From assembly GCF_932526225.1 (NCBI RefSeq), contig NC_064042.1, positions 9,830,540 through 9,894,539 of the forward strand: DNA of 64,000 bases. Reading direction: 5' to 3'. Both the position numbers and the translations under genes were made by a program. Under the pieces are notes generated by a model. It was given only the letters and a program-made list of their open reading frames with translations. It was not told the DNA's origin and did not search any database. Below, piece after piece: positions 1-12,800 of the stretch. Source of the stretch: Nematostella vectensis. Lineage: Eukaryota > Cnidaria > Anthozoa > Actiniaria > Edwardsiidae. Within the stretch, counting starts at the first letter, position 1; each line of letters opens with the position of its first letter.

Positions 1-3000
1 ACAAGAGTTTGTCACGCAGGTTATCTGTATCAAGGGGGGGGGGGGGACAGAAATTGTTACGTGGGTTATCTGTATCAAGGCGGAGACAAGAGTTTGTCAC
101 GCGGGTTATCTGTATCAATGCGGAGACAAGAGTTTGTCACGCGGGTTATCTGTACCAAGGCGGGCACAAGAGTTTGTCACGCTGGTTATCTGTATCAATG
201 CGGAGACAAGAGTTTGTCACGCAGGTTATCTGTACCAAGGCGGGGACAAAAGTTTGTCACGCGGGTTATCTGTATTGTATCAAGGCAGGGACAAGAGTTT
301 GTCACGCAGGTTATCTGTATCAAGGGGGGGGGACAGAAATTGTTACGTGGGTTATCTGTATCAAGGCGGAGACAAGAGTTTGTCACGCGGGTTATCTGTA
401 TCAAGGCGGGCACAAGAGTTTGTCACGCAGGTTATCTGTACCAAGGCGGGGACAAGAGTTTGTCACGCAGGTTATCTGTACCAAGGGGGGGCAAGAGTTT
501 GTCACGCGGATTATCTGTATCAAGGCGGGAACAAGAGTTTATCACGCGGGTTATCTGTTTCAAGGCGGGGACAAGAGTTTGTCAAGCAGGTTATGTGTAT
601 TAAGGCGGGGACAAGAGTTTGTCACGCAGGTTATCTGTATCAAGGCGGGGACAAGAGTTTGTCACGCGGGTTATCTGTACCAAGGCGGGGACAAGAGTTT
701 GTCACGCGGGTTATCTGTTCCAAGGCGGGGACAAGAGTTTGTCACGCGGGTTATCTGTATCAAGGCGTGGACAAGAGTTTGTCACGCTGGTTATCTGTAT
801 CATGGCGGGGACAAGAGTTTGTCACGGGGGTTGTCTGTATCAAGGCGGAGACAAGAGTTTGTCACGTGGGTTATCTGTATCAAGGGGGGACAATAGTTTG
901 TCACGCGGGTTATCTGTATCAAGGCGAAGACAAGAGTTTGTCACGCGGGTTATCTGTATCAAGGCGCAGACAAGAGTTTGTCACGCGGGTTATCTGTATC
1001 AAGGCGGAGACAAAAGTTTGTCACGCAGGTTATCTGTATCAAGGCGGGGACAAGAGTTTGTCACGCGTGTTATCTGTATCAAGGCGGAGACAAGAGTTTG
1101 TTAAGCGGGTTATCTGTACCAAGACGGGGACAAGAGTTTGTCACGCGGGTTATCTGTATCAATGCGGAGACAAGAGTTTGTCACACGGGTTATCTGTACC
1201 AAGGCGGGAACAAGAGTTTGTCACACGGGTTATCTGTACCAAGGCGGGAACAAGAGTTTGTCACGCGGGTTATCTGTATCAAGGCGGGGACAAGAGTTTG
1301 TCACGCCGGTTATCTGTACCAAGGCGGGGACAAGAGTTTGTCACGCAGGTTATCTGTACCAAGGCGGGGACAAGAGTTTGTCACGCAGGTTATCTGTACC
1401 AAGGGGGGACAAGAGTTTGTCACGCGGGTTATTTGTACCAAGGCGGGGACAAGAGTTTGTCACGCGGGTTATCTGTATCCTGTAACAATGCGGAGACAAG
1501 AGTTTGTCACGCAGGTTATCTGTATCAAGGGGGGGGGGGGGGGCAGAAATTGTTAAGTGGGTTATCTGTATCAAGGCGGAGACAATAGTTTGTCACGCGG
1601 GTTATCTGTATATATGCGGAGACAAGAGCTTGTCACGCGGGTTATCTGTATCAAGGCGGGCACAAGAGTTTGTCACGCAGGTTATCTGTACCAAGGCGGG
1701 GACAAAAGTTTGTCACGCGGGTTATCTGTATCAAGGCGGGGACAAGAGTTTGTCACGCAGGTTATCTGTATCAAGGGGGGGGACAGAAATTGTTACGTGG
1801 GTTATCTGTATCAAGGCGGAGACAAGAGTTTGTCACGCGGGTTATCTGTATCAAGGCGGAGACAAGAGTTTGTCACGCAGGTTATCTGTACCAAGGGGGG
1901 ACAAGAATTTGTCACGCAGGTTATATGTATCAAGGAGGGGGGGGGCAACAAAAATTTGTCACGCGGGTTATCTGTTTCAATGCGGGGACAAGAGTTTGTC
2001 AAGCAGGTTGTCTGTATTAAGGCGGGGACAAGAGTTTGTCACGCAGGTTATCTGTATCAAGGCGGGGACAAGAGTTTGTCACGCGGGTTATCTGTACCAA
2101 GGCGGGGACAAGAGTTTGTCACGCGGGTTTTCTGTATCCTGTATCAATGCGGGGACAAGAGTTTGTCACGCAGGTTATCTGTATCAAAGGGGGGGGGCAG
2201 AAATTGTTAAGTGGGTTATCTGTATCAAGGCGGAGACAAGAGTTTGTCACGGGGGTTATCTGTATCAATGCGGAGACAAGAGTTTGTCACGCGGGTTATC
2301 TGTATCAAGGCGGGCACAAGAGTTTGTCACGCAGGTTATCTGTACCAAGGCGGGGACAAAAGTTTGTCACGCAGGTTATCTGTATCAAAGGGGGGGGAGA
2401 CAGAAATTGTTACGTGGGTTATCTGTATCAAGGCGGAGACAAGAGTTTGTCACGCGGGTTATCTGTATCAAGGCGGAGACAAGAGATTGTCACGCGGGTT
2501 ATCTGTATCAATGCGGAGACAAGAGTTTGTCACGCGGGTTATCTGTATCAAGGCGGGGACAAGAGTTTGTCACGCAGGTTATCTGTATCAAGGGGGGGGG
2601 ACAGAAATTGTTACGTGGGTTATCTGTATCAAGGCGGAGACAAGAGTTTGTCACGCGGGTTATCTGTATCAAGGCGGAGACAAGAGTTTGTCACGCAGGT
2701 TATCTGTACCAAGGGGGGACAAGAATTTGTCACGCAGGTTATATGTATCAAGGAGGGGGGGGGGGGGCAAAAACTTGTCACGCGGGTTATCTGTTTCAAT
2801 GCGGGGACAAGAGTTTGTCAAGCAGGTTATCTGTATTAAGGCGGGGACAAGAGTTTGTCACGCAGGTTATCTGTATCAAGGCGGGGACAAGAGTTTGTCA
2901 CGCGGGTTATCTGTACCAAGGCGGGGACAAGAGTTTGTCACGCGGGTTATCTGTATCAAGGCGTGGACAAGAGTTTGTCACGCAGGTTATCTGTATCAAG

Positions 3001-3232
3001 GCGGGCGCAAGAGTTTGTCGCGCGGCTTATCTGTATCAAGGCGGAGACAAAAGTTTGTCACGCGGGTTATCTGTATCAAGGGGGGGACAGAGTTTGTCAC
3101 GTGGGTTATCTGTATCAAGGCGGAGACAAGAGTTTGTCACGCAGGTTATCTGTACCAAGGGGGGACAAGAATTTGTCACGCAGGTTGAATGGATCAAGGA
3201 GGGGGGGCAAAAATTTGTCACGCGGGTTATGA
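1..3232. repeat. 40-bp minisatellite array, about 80 copies
   Basis: The array is a tandem repeat whose unit reads, in two halves, acaagagtttgtcacgcggg and ttatctgtatcaaggcgggg. Variants alter single bases. A second unit type carries a G-run (8 to 15 G) followed by acagaaattgttacgtgggt. Units of both types recur in longer blocks, so there is higher-order structure. Because 40 is not a multiple of 3 and the unit lacks stops on the plus strand, long overlapping open frames appear in all three plus frames with 40-residue periodicity. I treat these as by-products, not genes. The left end continues beyond the window. The right end stops at the retrotransposon remnant at about 3232. Confidence 0.93.
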
Positions 3233-3685
3233 AACATTGCCTCCACATCTCCCATGTAGGCGGCTGGCTTTTCTCGGAATTTTAATTAAAACGCCAAGTA
3301 GGGAGCTTGTTAAATCAGGACCCTGAAGGAGTTTCTCGTTGAGCGACGTTCCCTTGAACTTTGCACTACAGTCGAATACAACATGGATTTTGTCAGGCAT
3401 TTTTGGATGGTAAATCAAGAGACCAACTTGCGGGTTTGGTATCAGCGGTGGTATTTTATCTGCTATGCGAATGGTATGAGTCCACATCTTAGCGTGTTCG
3501 GCAGTTGGAATCTCTTGACGTGTTGCAGGTATTTCTGACCTCGTGTACGTTTTGGGAAGTGACAAGTTGATGGTCCCATTAAGATCAGAGACAGTCAGAC
3601 CATGGACAACTGTTGTTTCTTGAGCGTCGGTCCCATTTATAGTCTTGACCTTCAGTGTACTTCTTACACCAACAGCGCCGAGCAT
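3233..3685 (-). pseudogene. BEL/Pao protease C-terminus fused to start of reverse transcriptase, broken
   Basis: This open frame joins a post-protease segment ('[16 protein letters not shown]') to the RT N-terminal signature '[15 protein letters not shown]' and '[15 protein letters not shown]'. In intact BEL/Pao elements more than a hundred residues separate these parts, so an internal deletion near 3410 is inferred. A single-base shift at about 3285 then moves the frame just before the region of the first RT catalytic motif, and the array at 1-3232 ends it. It cannot encode an active polymerase. Confidence 0.75.
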
Positions 3686-4705
3686 TTCCTTGAGATCTTC
3701 AGAGATAAGGTACCTGTACTGCAGCTATCCAACATTGCGTAGGTTTTTACTTCTCCTTCTTTAAACTTGACGATAACTGAAACGATGGGCATACAGCTTA
3801 CAACTTCTTCCTCCTTAGTACTTATTCTTGCGTTTGTAACTGATTGACCAGGTCCTTCTCTATTTTGTGAGCCGGTTTGCGCTGATGCATCTTGTGTAGC
3901 TACGTCTTCTTGAAGGTCTGAAGTCATCGTCATGTAAACCGGTTGGGTGGTTCCCTTTGCACTTCTTACATGTATGTTTTGCAAGACATCCTCTGGATCT
4001 GTGATACAATCCATAGCACGCGTAGCAACGTTTATTCTCTTGGAGAAAAGTTTGTCTGTCTCTTAGGGATTTCTTAAGGTATTCTCTGCAATCATCTAAG
4101 TCGTGACTCGCTTTCTTGCAACAAGCACACTTCTCTTCTTTTTCTTCTTCGACACCAGTTAAGCGAACTTTCTTTTTAGGTTGATTCACCTTCTTAAACT
4201 TCGCGTTTACACCTGACTTGATTTCTTGTTTGCCTTGATGTCTACTCAGAGCTTCAAGCAAGAAGACTGGGTCGGCTTGCACTTTCGCCTCGATTTTCAT
4301 AAACTGAGCAAATGCCGCAAATCCTGGTATTCCTTCGTTGCGCTCTCTCATCTTACTGGCTTCTCTCCTCCAGCGGTCTTGAAAACTAAAAGGTAGCTTG
4401 CTAACCAGACTTTGAATATTATGTGGATGATCTAGAACAGATAGGTATGCGAGAGATGACATCGCGGTTCGACATTGCGTCAGGAAACTTGAAAACTTAT
4501 TGAGAGACTTCGGATCATAAGATACTGAAGGCCACTCGGTTGCCTTAAGGATGTACGCGTTAGAGATGACATACTTCTCCTTCAAAATCTTTCTCGCTTC
4601 TTCGTAACCTTGTGAGCCTTTGTGAAAACAGCCTTTGATGAGCTCTTTTGGTTCTCCGTCAAGGTACTGCTCTAAAAATCGTAGGCATGACTCGTTCGAT
4701 ATCAT
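3664..4705 (-). pseudogene. BEL/Pao gag C-terminus with zinc knuckles and protease
   Basis: Two overlapping minus-strand frames cover this part. The gag frame (4705-3860) has a helical capsid-like region followed by Lys/Glu-rich residues and Cys/His clusters typical of BEL gag. The protease frame (4014-3664) carries the D-S-x-S-T-G-T site. The two meet in different frames near 3920, so a frameshift is inferred. The gag N-terminal part of the same element continues in other frames at 4706-5935. Confidence 0.75.
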
Positions 4706-5253
4706 TCCTCGACTCGATTTGTGATACGAACGCGGTCATGAACGAGTGGAAATTCATAGGATCACCAGAGAACTTATCAAGCGTCAGCGGTGGCAGCAAT
4801 GCATGTTGTTGGAGCACGGCTAGCATCTGTGTGAGATCATTCTGTTTCTCAATGAGTGTCCTTAAGCCTTCGTTTTCAAAATTGCGGTCAAAATGTCTCG
4901 GTACTTCCAGTGCGTCTTGAGGTGTTACACGTGTAGGCTTGGGCGGCGTCGGGATGGGTGAACCTCAACAAAGGGGCGAAGATAGGAGAAGTCGCTCTAG
5001 TGCGCGGTGGCTTTAAATTATCTCTGATGGGCGTTGGCTTCACATCTCGTTTCTTAACGTCTCCGAGCACGGGCAGTGGCTTCTCATGATCTCTGATAGG
5101 AGATGGCTTCACATCGCGTTGCATAACATCTCCCAAGTCAAACTCAAAGTGTGGCGTAGGAGACGTAGCGGGCGTGACATCGACTTGATCTGCAATTTCT
5201 GCGTAGGATTTTTCTCGTGCCTGCGCAATAGAAATCTCTTTTTGAAGCTCTAG

Positions 5254-5927
5254 TTATTCGAATTTATTTTGAATAGCTTTCTTCTGCTTTAGAAACTTAG
5301 CCTTTGTGATGCATTCTGCGGCCCTAGCGCGCTCTCTGGCTCTAGCGGAGATAGCACTCTTGGAACTATTCGAGGACCGATGGCTTTTAGAAGAGTGCGA
5401 TGAAGATTTGGAAGGGGTGTTACTTTGTCGAAAAGCAGCATTCTGCATCCATTCAGTGATTCTACTGTGAAAGCGTTTGATTCTAACTTGCAATTCTTCA
5501 AACCAAGAAAGAGCTTTCTCCTTTTCATTTTCTTCTAGACCTTCTTCCCAGGCTTCATAATACATGGACAATTGCTCGCAAAGTTCGTTAAATGTCTCAA
5601 GTTGTAACTTTACGGTTTCGCGGTTCTTATTTCCACGGGTGATCCAATCGATAGAATTAATCTTTAGCGTGATCTTTCTTGTATTCGCAAGCATTCGTTA
5701 AACCTTTGTTCGGCTTGATACGCTCTTCCTTTATCGGTAGGCACTCGGAGACGTTCGCTACGACGAGGCAAAATATTCGATTCCTGATCAGCTGTTTCTC
5801 GGATTGCGCCATTCGGTTCGGAAGAGGGTCGGATATCGATCGGATTGTGATCGGATAATGTTCGTTCGGATATCGGTTCTTTCGTTTTATCTTCGAATGT
5901 TTGTCGGGTATCGCTCGATTCGTTCAT
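5254..5927 (-). pseudogene. BEL/Pao gag N-terminal fragment, frameshifted
   Basis: Two minus-strand frames, 5927-5664 and 5694-5254, meet with a frame change near 5690. The protein is highly charged, with a 'LPRRSERLRVPTDKGRAYQ' segment, a helical middle and a Ser/Lys/Arg-rich tail. This is the usual build of a BEL/Pao gag N-terminus. It is followed downstream by the rest of the same degenerate element. Confidence 0.65.
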
Positions 5928-5935
5928 TTCTGGTT

Positions 5936-6671
5936 TAAATCGGCGATGGGATTTCGAAGTTTGACGGTCAATGTCTGCTTTCAGTCACACACATATCACA
6001 TATCATTTCAACAAAATGTGGCGGTAAACGTTGCACGAAAGAGTAAAATTCCAACATGTCATAACTGTAACACGGACGATTTTATTCAACAACTTATCTG
6101 CGATTGAGACGGTACTAACGGTGATGACGGTATGTCGGTAATGACGATAGTGACGATAATGACGGTTGCTGCGATAAACAGCCTGAATGTTCTACAAGGT
6201 ACGGCGACGTTACGTATACAGATAATTTTACGAATGCTAGCAAATAAACGGAACGAGATACTTACAAATGATGTGAACTCTTTCAGACCGGTGAACTATG
6301 CTAAAAGCGACTTAATTTACATTGATTTATACTAAGAATGTGTGAACGCAAAATAAACAAATGAAAATAAGCAAAGAGAAAAAATGCTATTGTTATTAAA
6401 TGCTGCGGAATGTCGCAGTAATAGCGGATATTGTTCATTTGCCCAGTCAAATTGCAGCTTGTAAGAGCTGCGTATTAAACCAATTCGAAATCTCATGAAA
6501 GCCGCAAATAAATACATAAACATAAGCTCCTCCCATAGAAGGATTGTATCGCTTTGTGAACACATCACCAATATGTCACCCCAGTTATGCATGCCCTAGT
6601 CTCAGTCAGCCAGCACTAGTTTCAGTTAAGCGCTAGGTACAAAGTGGTAAAAGTGTGTTTAAACTTCAAAC
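5936..6671 (+). other. Upstream region of gene 1; no gene seen
   Basis: This stretch separates the retrotransposon remnant (minus strand) from the first codon of gene 1 (plus strand). It may contain the 5' leader or LTR of the remnant and the promoter and 5' UTR of gene 1. I see a GACGGT-type microrepeat at about 6105-6170 but no convincing TATA box, terminal repeat or primer-binding site. Confidence 0.4.
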
Positions 6672-6851
6672 ATGGCACCACCATTCCAAAGACAGCTTCG
6701 AAAGGCTCGCCAAGCATTGCAAGAGACAAACAAAGAGCGAGAAACTCTGAGAAATCTGGATATTTTCGTGCTTGATAACACTTTGCGGGAGACCACAGTT
6801 GGTCAACTTCGCGGCCATACAATGGATAACAAGTGGGCCATCTATGACCAG
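6672..6851 (+). CDS. Gene 1 exon 1: start codon and first catalytic strand of the DRE-TIM barrel
   Basis: This exon encodes 60 residues from ATG and ends with phase 0 at a CAG|GTATTA donor. A charged helix (residues 1-28, 'RQLRKARQALQETNKERE') precedes the strand 'DIFVLDNTLRE'. In HMGL-like enzymes the Asp binds the divalent metal and the Arg polarises the substrate carbonyl; here both are present. An in-frame, well-placed ATG with A at -3 supports this start. Confidence 0.78.
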
Positions 6852-9800
6852 GTATTAAAATGTTTATTCTCGCAAACATCGACTTCTCCCGGGGTACATA
6901 ATGAGTAATTGATGATACTATAGCATTGATGAAGTCTTGCTTACGTATTCATTTTCGTATTCATCCTTCTTATTGTCTTATCTGTTTCGTTCAATACGGT
7001 ATGACCTCTAATCTTGCTGCGAAAATACTCTGTTTATGTCGTTTTTCTGCTTTGATCCAACCGACTGAGCCCCAGAGCTAAGCAATTTTACAGGGGATTT
7101 ATAATTTGTGACTGCTAGGGTGGCAGTGTTCTGATTATAATTGCAAATCTGAGCCCGGTGGGGGGAGGGGGGGGGGGAGCTTTTCCTTTTATAGCGGAAC
7201 CTAGTGTTTAAGTGTGACCTCTATCCTCTAAGCTTGCTGTTAAAATCCAATTGTCCAATTGTCGTTAGTCACTTTTAATCTTGGTAATATCTCAACCAGA
7301 AAATCATACGTTCTCCCATGTCAACTAATGAGATTGGCCCTATGAAATCGCACGTTGATTGGCTCTTGTGCGATCGATACCATTGAGGCTAGGGGCGTGC
7401 ACACAAAGGAATCAATGTTGAATTATTATATTTCGAGGCATGGATACAAAGTAAATAATGTTATTCGACGCTAAGGGTCGTCCCGAATCATGTACCGTGA
7501 CAACGAACATGTCAACTAATGAGATTGGCCCTATGAAATCGCACGTTGATTGGCTCTTGTGCGATCGATACCATAGAGGCTAGGGGCGTGCACACAAAGG
7601 AATCAATGTTGAATTATTATATTTCGAGGCATGGATACAAAGTAAATAATGTTATTCAACGCTAAGGGTCGTCCCGAATCATGTACCGTGACCACGACCT
7701 ATTTAAAGGTGATCCCAATCTCACACGGCAGCCGTTGTAAAGTGACAAATCAGAGCCGTGGCAGGAGCACGTGCCACTCCCCCCCCCCCCCCCGCCTATC
7801 CCCCCAATATTTTCAAAAGTTATCATATCAATCAATGGCTGTCGTTTTTCTAAATGGTCCAAAAGAGTCTGGGGCGAGCACGCGGGAGACCTGTGATATT
7901 CTAAAACGTTAGGGACTAGGCTCCATTTCCAAGATGGCTGCCAGCAAAATCGTAGAAAACACGAATTCCTGCAAGTTTACGTGGAAATTCTCGACTTACA
8001 AAGTTCTAGAGCGACATAAAAGCGAAAACAATGATTGAAGCGGACTCCCAAATATGGTATGTCATGCCTAAAAAGGAAATGACCGAGTGAGCTAGAAAAA
8101 CGACAGTTCTTAAAACAAGATTAACTGATATGAAGGAAATGATTAGTTAGGGCGTGGCTTTGCCCAATATTTTTTCTTAATGCTTCTGTAAAAAAATAAA
8201 ACAACAAATAGAAGTTGTGTAGCTAATGCTTGCGTTTTAATTTCTAAGCTGTTCCCATTGTTCCATATCAATTGTTTTCCCTGTGAATGTCGATCGTCCT
8301 GTTCTATTTTTACTACAAAGATACGTTTGGTCTATTGAATTAACACCCACAATTGGAGTCCCACACTAGGGTAGCTTTATTAAATTTAAAGTGTCTATTT
8401 CTTTTGATTAGCCGATGAAAATGATTTTGTGTGTGTGACTCAGAGTTGGGTGAGCGCTTGATTCCCCGTAAGGTTAAGGCTTGATGCGTGTACGGAAATT
8501 GGTAACCAGAGCGATATACGAAAAACTAAACTCGCATCACGTACCAATCCCGGCGTCAGGAACCTACTGATGAGTTGAGCAAATAATACATATATTCATA
8601 CTTTTTATTTGGTCTTTATAAAGATTATGTACATGGGATAAGTTCCAAGTAAATGCAAAGGAGGACTAACAGCGTTACTGTGCTTCGTAACGCAGTGATT
8701 TTGGCAATTAATTTTGCTATCATTTATTTTGTTTTTGATAACGCGCAGCTTCGATTTCGAGCGGCTTATGATTGCTAATTCGCAGTTTTGTCAGCGCAAT
8801 TCTGTGGTTTGTATTGGTGACCTGGCTGATAAATGTCTCAAATTCGTTCGCTGTTCTGAATATATATTCTATAGGTTCTAAGTTTGCTTTGTTGGTTGGA
8901 GTCTTTTCATTTTAATACAATTTTTCAACTGTATTAAAATTACCAGCAATTAGATTATGGCTTTCCCATATATCTCCCAGCTTATTTCGGTAATCTTTTA
9001 TTTTAAAACTCCAGAAGACTTTGTTGTCTGCCTCCTTAATCCAGTTGTATTGTATGTGGTTTTCGAGAGTTTCTGTCTTTCGTATAGATAATTTCTGCCA
9101 GAATTCTAAAGATCGCATTTTAACCTCTCCCGTGTCTTTGTAGTAATCCATAATTCCATGGCAGTACTCGCCCTTGATATCCCACTTTCATTTGCGTTCA
9201 GGTAAAGAAAATCGGCTTCGAACACATGATTGTAGCTTCGTTTAACCACATGACGAGGTTGGGTGACACATTCATCAAACAACTCCACGAGAGAGGCGAG
9301 GATATGACTCTCAAATATGCCTTCACCGAGTTCCTGGAAAAGATAGATGAGAATCGAGTGCCCATTGCTGACCTCATCCCTGTCGGGATGAGAAAGATGA
9401 AAGAGTTAGGAATAGGGAATGCCATTATCGAGATGGACTTGGTCTACAATGGGATTGACTACAAAAAGTTCACGATAAATAAGATTTGCGACCTGCTGCT
9501 TGAACGCAGTTGGGCGCAGGGTGCGCGCTAGCCTCGCCCCAAGGTCTTCTGGGCAATTTCCAACATGGCGTCTTGGTTAGCTAGACGACATATTAAATTG
9601 GCAAAGCTGGGGGACTATCCAATTTGGTGGATGTGATTCTTTGTAATCCGTTAGGCTAAGCTGTCACTAAATGGGTGGCTTCTAAGGCTATCTAAGCAAA
9701 AACTCATTTATTTCTCACAAACCTTTTTGTATACGATATTTGACCCATTCCCAAGCAAATTATAGTGCTAAACAAAACAAAGACAACGAAACAAAGACAA

Positions 9801-12800
9801 CGAATAACCTCTTTTTTTTCTATAATTTGACTGTTCTAGATTCCGGTGGATTCGTGCGAATCTAAACTCCAAAGATCCGAAAATCTTTGTCAACCTAAGA
9901 GACTTCTATGACGCGATCAATAAAAGGCCCAGGCGAATCTTGAAGGTTGTGAATTATTTGTCGACACTTCCACCTGAAGATCGTCCTTTTGGTATCGTTT
10001 ACGAAGAATCAGGTAAAAATATTACAACCGATGCTCAACACACAGTTCATCGAGACTAGATTTTATTGCGCGCAGGAGTTTTAAGACATTGGGCGCAGGC
10101 GCATACACAGGATTGATTGAGGGGGGGAGGGAGGGCACAGTCATAGGTATCATATGGAAAAAGCATATTATTTCAAGATTCCTTAATAAGAAATGACCCA
10201 CTTTTTGGCCGTCAAGGGGGGGGGGGGGGGGGGGGCGCAGTCATAGGTATCATAAAAAGCATAGTATTTCAAGATTCCTTAATAAGAAATTACCCAATTT
10301 TTGGCCGACAAGGGTGAGGGGGTGGGGTGCGCAGTCGTAGGTATCATATGGGAAAAGCATAGTATTTGAAGATACCTTAAATAAGAAATGACCCACTTTT
10401 TGGCCGACAAGGGGGAGGGGGGGGGGTGCGCAGTCGTAGGTATCATATGGAAAAAGCATAGTATTTGAAGATACCTTAATAAGAAATGACCCACTTTTTG
10501 GCCGCCAGGGGTGGAGTCGGGATCATGGGGAAGAAGTGAGGGTTAGGAGAGACTGGCACTTTTAAAATATTTAATTTGCCTTTTAACAGTTTTGAAGTTG
10601 GCTGATTTAGAACTTATCAATTGTATTGAACTTCTTTTTAACACCCTGTAACGTGTTTATACTATGCCCATAAAACAAAACCTAAATTGTTACTACTTAT
10701 TTAGTATATATTTTGGCATTATAATTCAACTAGAACAGGCATATGCAATGGAAACAATGCCTTGTTAGAACTTTTATTGTCTCAAATAGTCCAATTAGTA
10801 AGAGTAACTATTCAGACTTTATTTCATGGATATAGTGTGAGCACTATGTTCATGAGAACCATTAAGACAGTAATGTTTTAACACGACTTTTGTGGTAGAC
10901 ACCAGTTCCACCTGCGCGCAATGCCTTATAGGTTAAATAACACAGGGAGCCCGCGCAAAACGTTACAAAGCCTTACAATGTCTCACATGGAATTGCTCAG
11001 GCTGACTTCCGTCTCTTTTCTTAATCTTGTACTATGTAAGACCCGTGACGTAGCTCTTTTAATACACGATTTACAGGAAAAAACTTCCCGGAGACCGTCG
11101 GAGTGTGGACCCGTGTGATACGGGACGAGATGGACCGGTGCGGGTTCCAGGACGGACACCTCCTAGTGCACGTGCACGAGCAGTGGGGAATGCAGGATGT
11201 GACTCAGCTTAGATGCCTTGCTAACGGAGCGAACGGGATCTGGGCGGGACTTAGTAAAGAGGGGGCCTCTATGGGTCACGCATGCTCTAGCGTGACACTG
11301 ATGAACCTTGTGCGCATGGGCAATAAGAAGGTAACGCAATACCCTGGATCCGACTTGCACGTGACGAATTCTTTATACTGCAGAAGAAAAAAATCCGTGC
11401 AAATGAGGTGTACATTCTAGATCAACATGAATCATGGTGGAACTCAATACATTCTACATTTATTATGGCCCCATTTTATTGCTCACAAGTATGGAATATC
11501 TAATGGATAATGATATTTGTCAAAATGATAGGATGCTCTTTTAATAAAATGCTATATTGATAGAACCCAAAACATTAGTGTCACGCAGGTCGTATCATCA
11601 TATATCATCATCATAATCATCATCACCATCATCATTATCATCATCATCATCATCACCATCATCATCATCATCCACCCTCCATTATCATCACAAACATCGT
11701 CATCCTTCTCATCAACAACAACAATAGTCAAGACGACATTGTTATCTCAATCACCACCATCATTATTACTCTCATCATTATCCATCATTTACCTCTGTCG
11801 CCATTATTACAACCATCATCAAAACCTTTTGCTACCACAGCTGTCATCATTATTCAATAATTATCATCATTACCAACACCATTACACCTATCATTGCCCT
11901 GGTCAGCAACAACCACCAGAACAGCTTTTTATCACACCACTCTCGCCACGGCACCCATTAACACCACCTACACACGTGCAGGTGCTGAAAAAGTTAAACT
12001 GCGAGGAGTTGCGCAACGCCGCCATTGCTGTTACCCGGATTGTAACAGGACAGGACCCAGACCCTCTTCAGCCGATCTATGGTGGTCGTGCTCTGGACAT
12101 GGTGTTCGGTATGGACCAGTTCACGCCCGACAGCAAGGAGTTTAGGTATTAAACTTTTTCATGGCATCACTCGAGGGCAGATACAGGAATTGTTTCGGTA
12201 TGAGGGGGGTAGTAAAAATCCATTTATTCTAATATTTTTTATTCTCATTTTTTTATTGTCATTGATTCTGAGATCTCTGCACCGACGGGTTGGCATCGCC
12301 TCCCACTTCGTTTCGCCATTCTCACACGGAAAATATTTAAAACAACTTTAGTAGGGTTATTTTTCACCTACTTATTGTCATTTCTCAGCATGGCGGCTTT
12401 CTTTGGCGAGGAGCCAGTTATGCGTATAACCACTCTGGCCTCGGGCGCAATGATCGCCCTACGACTCAAGCGACTTTTTGGGGAAGACCCGCAATTCACC
12501 GAGGGACAAGGCGAGCGAATGAAGGAGGTGAGTGGATCAGGCTTTTTTTTTGACGCGCGGATTAGCCAATCAGATGCGACCTTAGTGCTTACGTTTTGGC
12601 TGAGCTCAACTAGACGTGCAGTCTTAGACAAAAAGCTATGTTTTCTCTTCGGTACTTTGACTTTTGTTGCTCTCTTCTTCAATGATGAATCCAACTTTAC
12701 CTACGAATTTAAATTCTGGCTTGCAATTCTTTTGTTGAACAAACAAAACCGACGGATGATGGATAAAAAAAATATTCTTCCTAACTGAAATTTGCGCGTG

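Larger units (their letters stand above)
3233..5935 (-). mobile_element. Decayed BEL/Pao LTR retrotransposon remnant (gag, protease, start of RT)
   Basis: Read on the minus strand, the order is as follows. A basic gag N-terminus runs from about 5927 to 5254. A Pro-rich linker with repeated 'RDVKP.PIRD' follows at 5136-4888. A DUF1759-like capsid region with 'LDKFSGDP' lies near 4780. Two zinc-knuckle-like Cys clusters with 'CYACYGLYHRSRGC' and 'CKKCKGNHP' lie near 3950-4030. A retropepsin-like site '[10 protein letters not shown]' lies near 3740, where BEL elements usually have DSGSTGT. A BEL/Pao RT start with '[15 protein letters not shown]' lies near 3340. Several frame changes break it, near 5690, 4690, 3920, 3690 and 3285. 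The linker between protease and RT has been deleted near 3410. RT is cut off at 3232 by the minisatellite, so integrase and the 3' LTR are absent. No 5' LTR is recognisable. Confidence 0.85.

Noticed and set aside
1-3232. CRISPR-like regular repeats
   Set aside because: The units are contiguous with no unique spacers, and the sequence is clearly animal nuclear DNA with introns.
9-3285. Long overlapping plus-strand open frames up to 593 codons
   Set aside because: They arise from a 40-bp tandem repeat that lacks stops in every frame. There is no codon bias, domain or splice context.
5936-6660. A 5' LTR of the BEL/Pao remnant
   Set aside because: I looked for terminal repeats and a primer-binding site upstream of gag but could not identify them without the missing 3' LTR.
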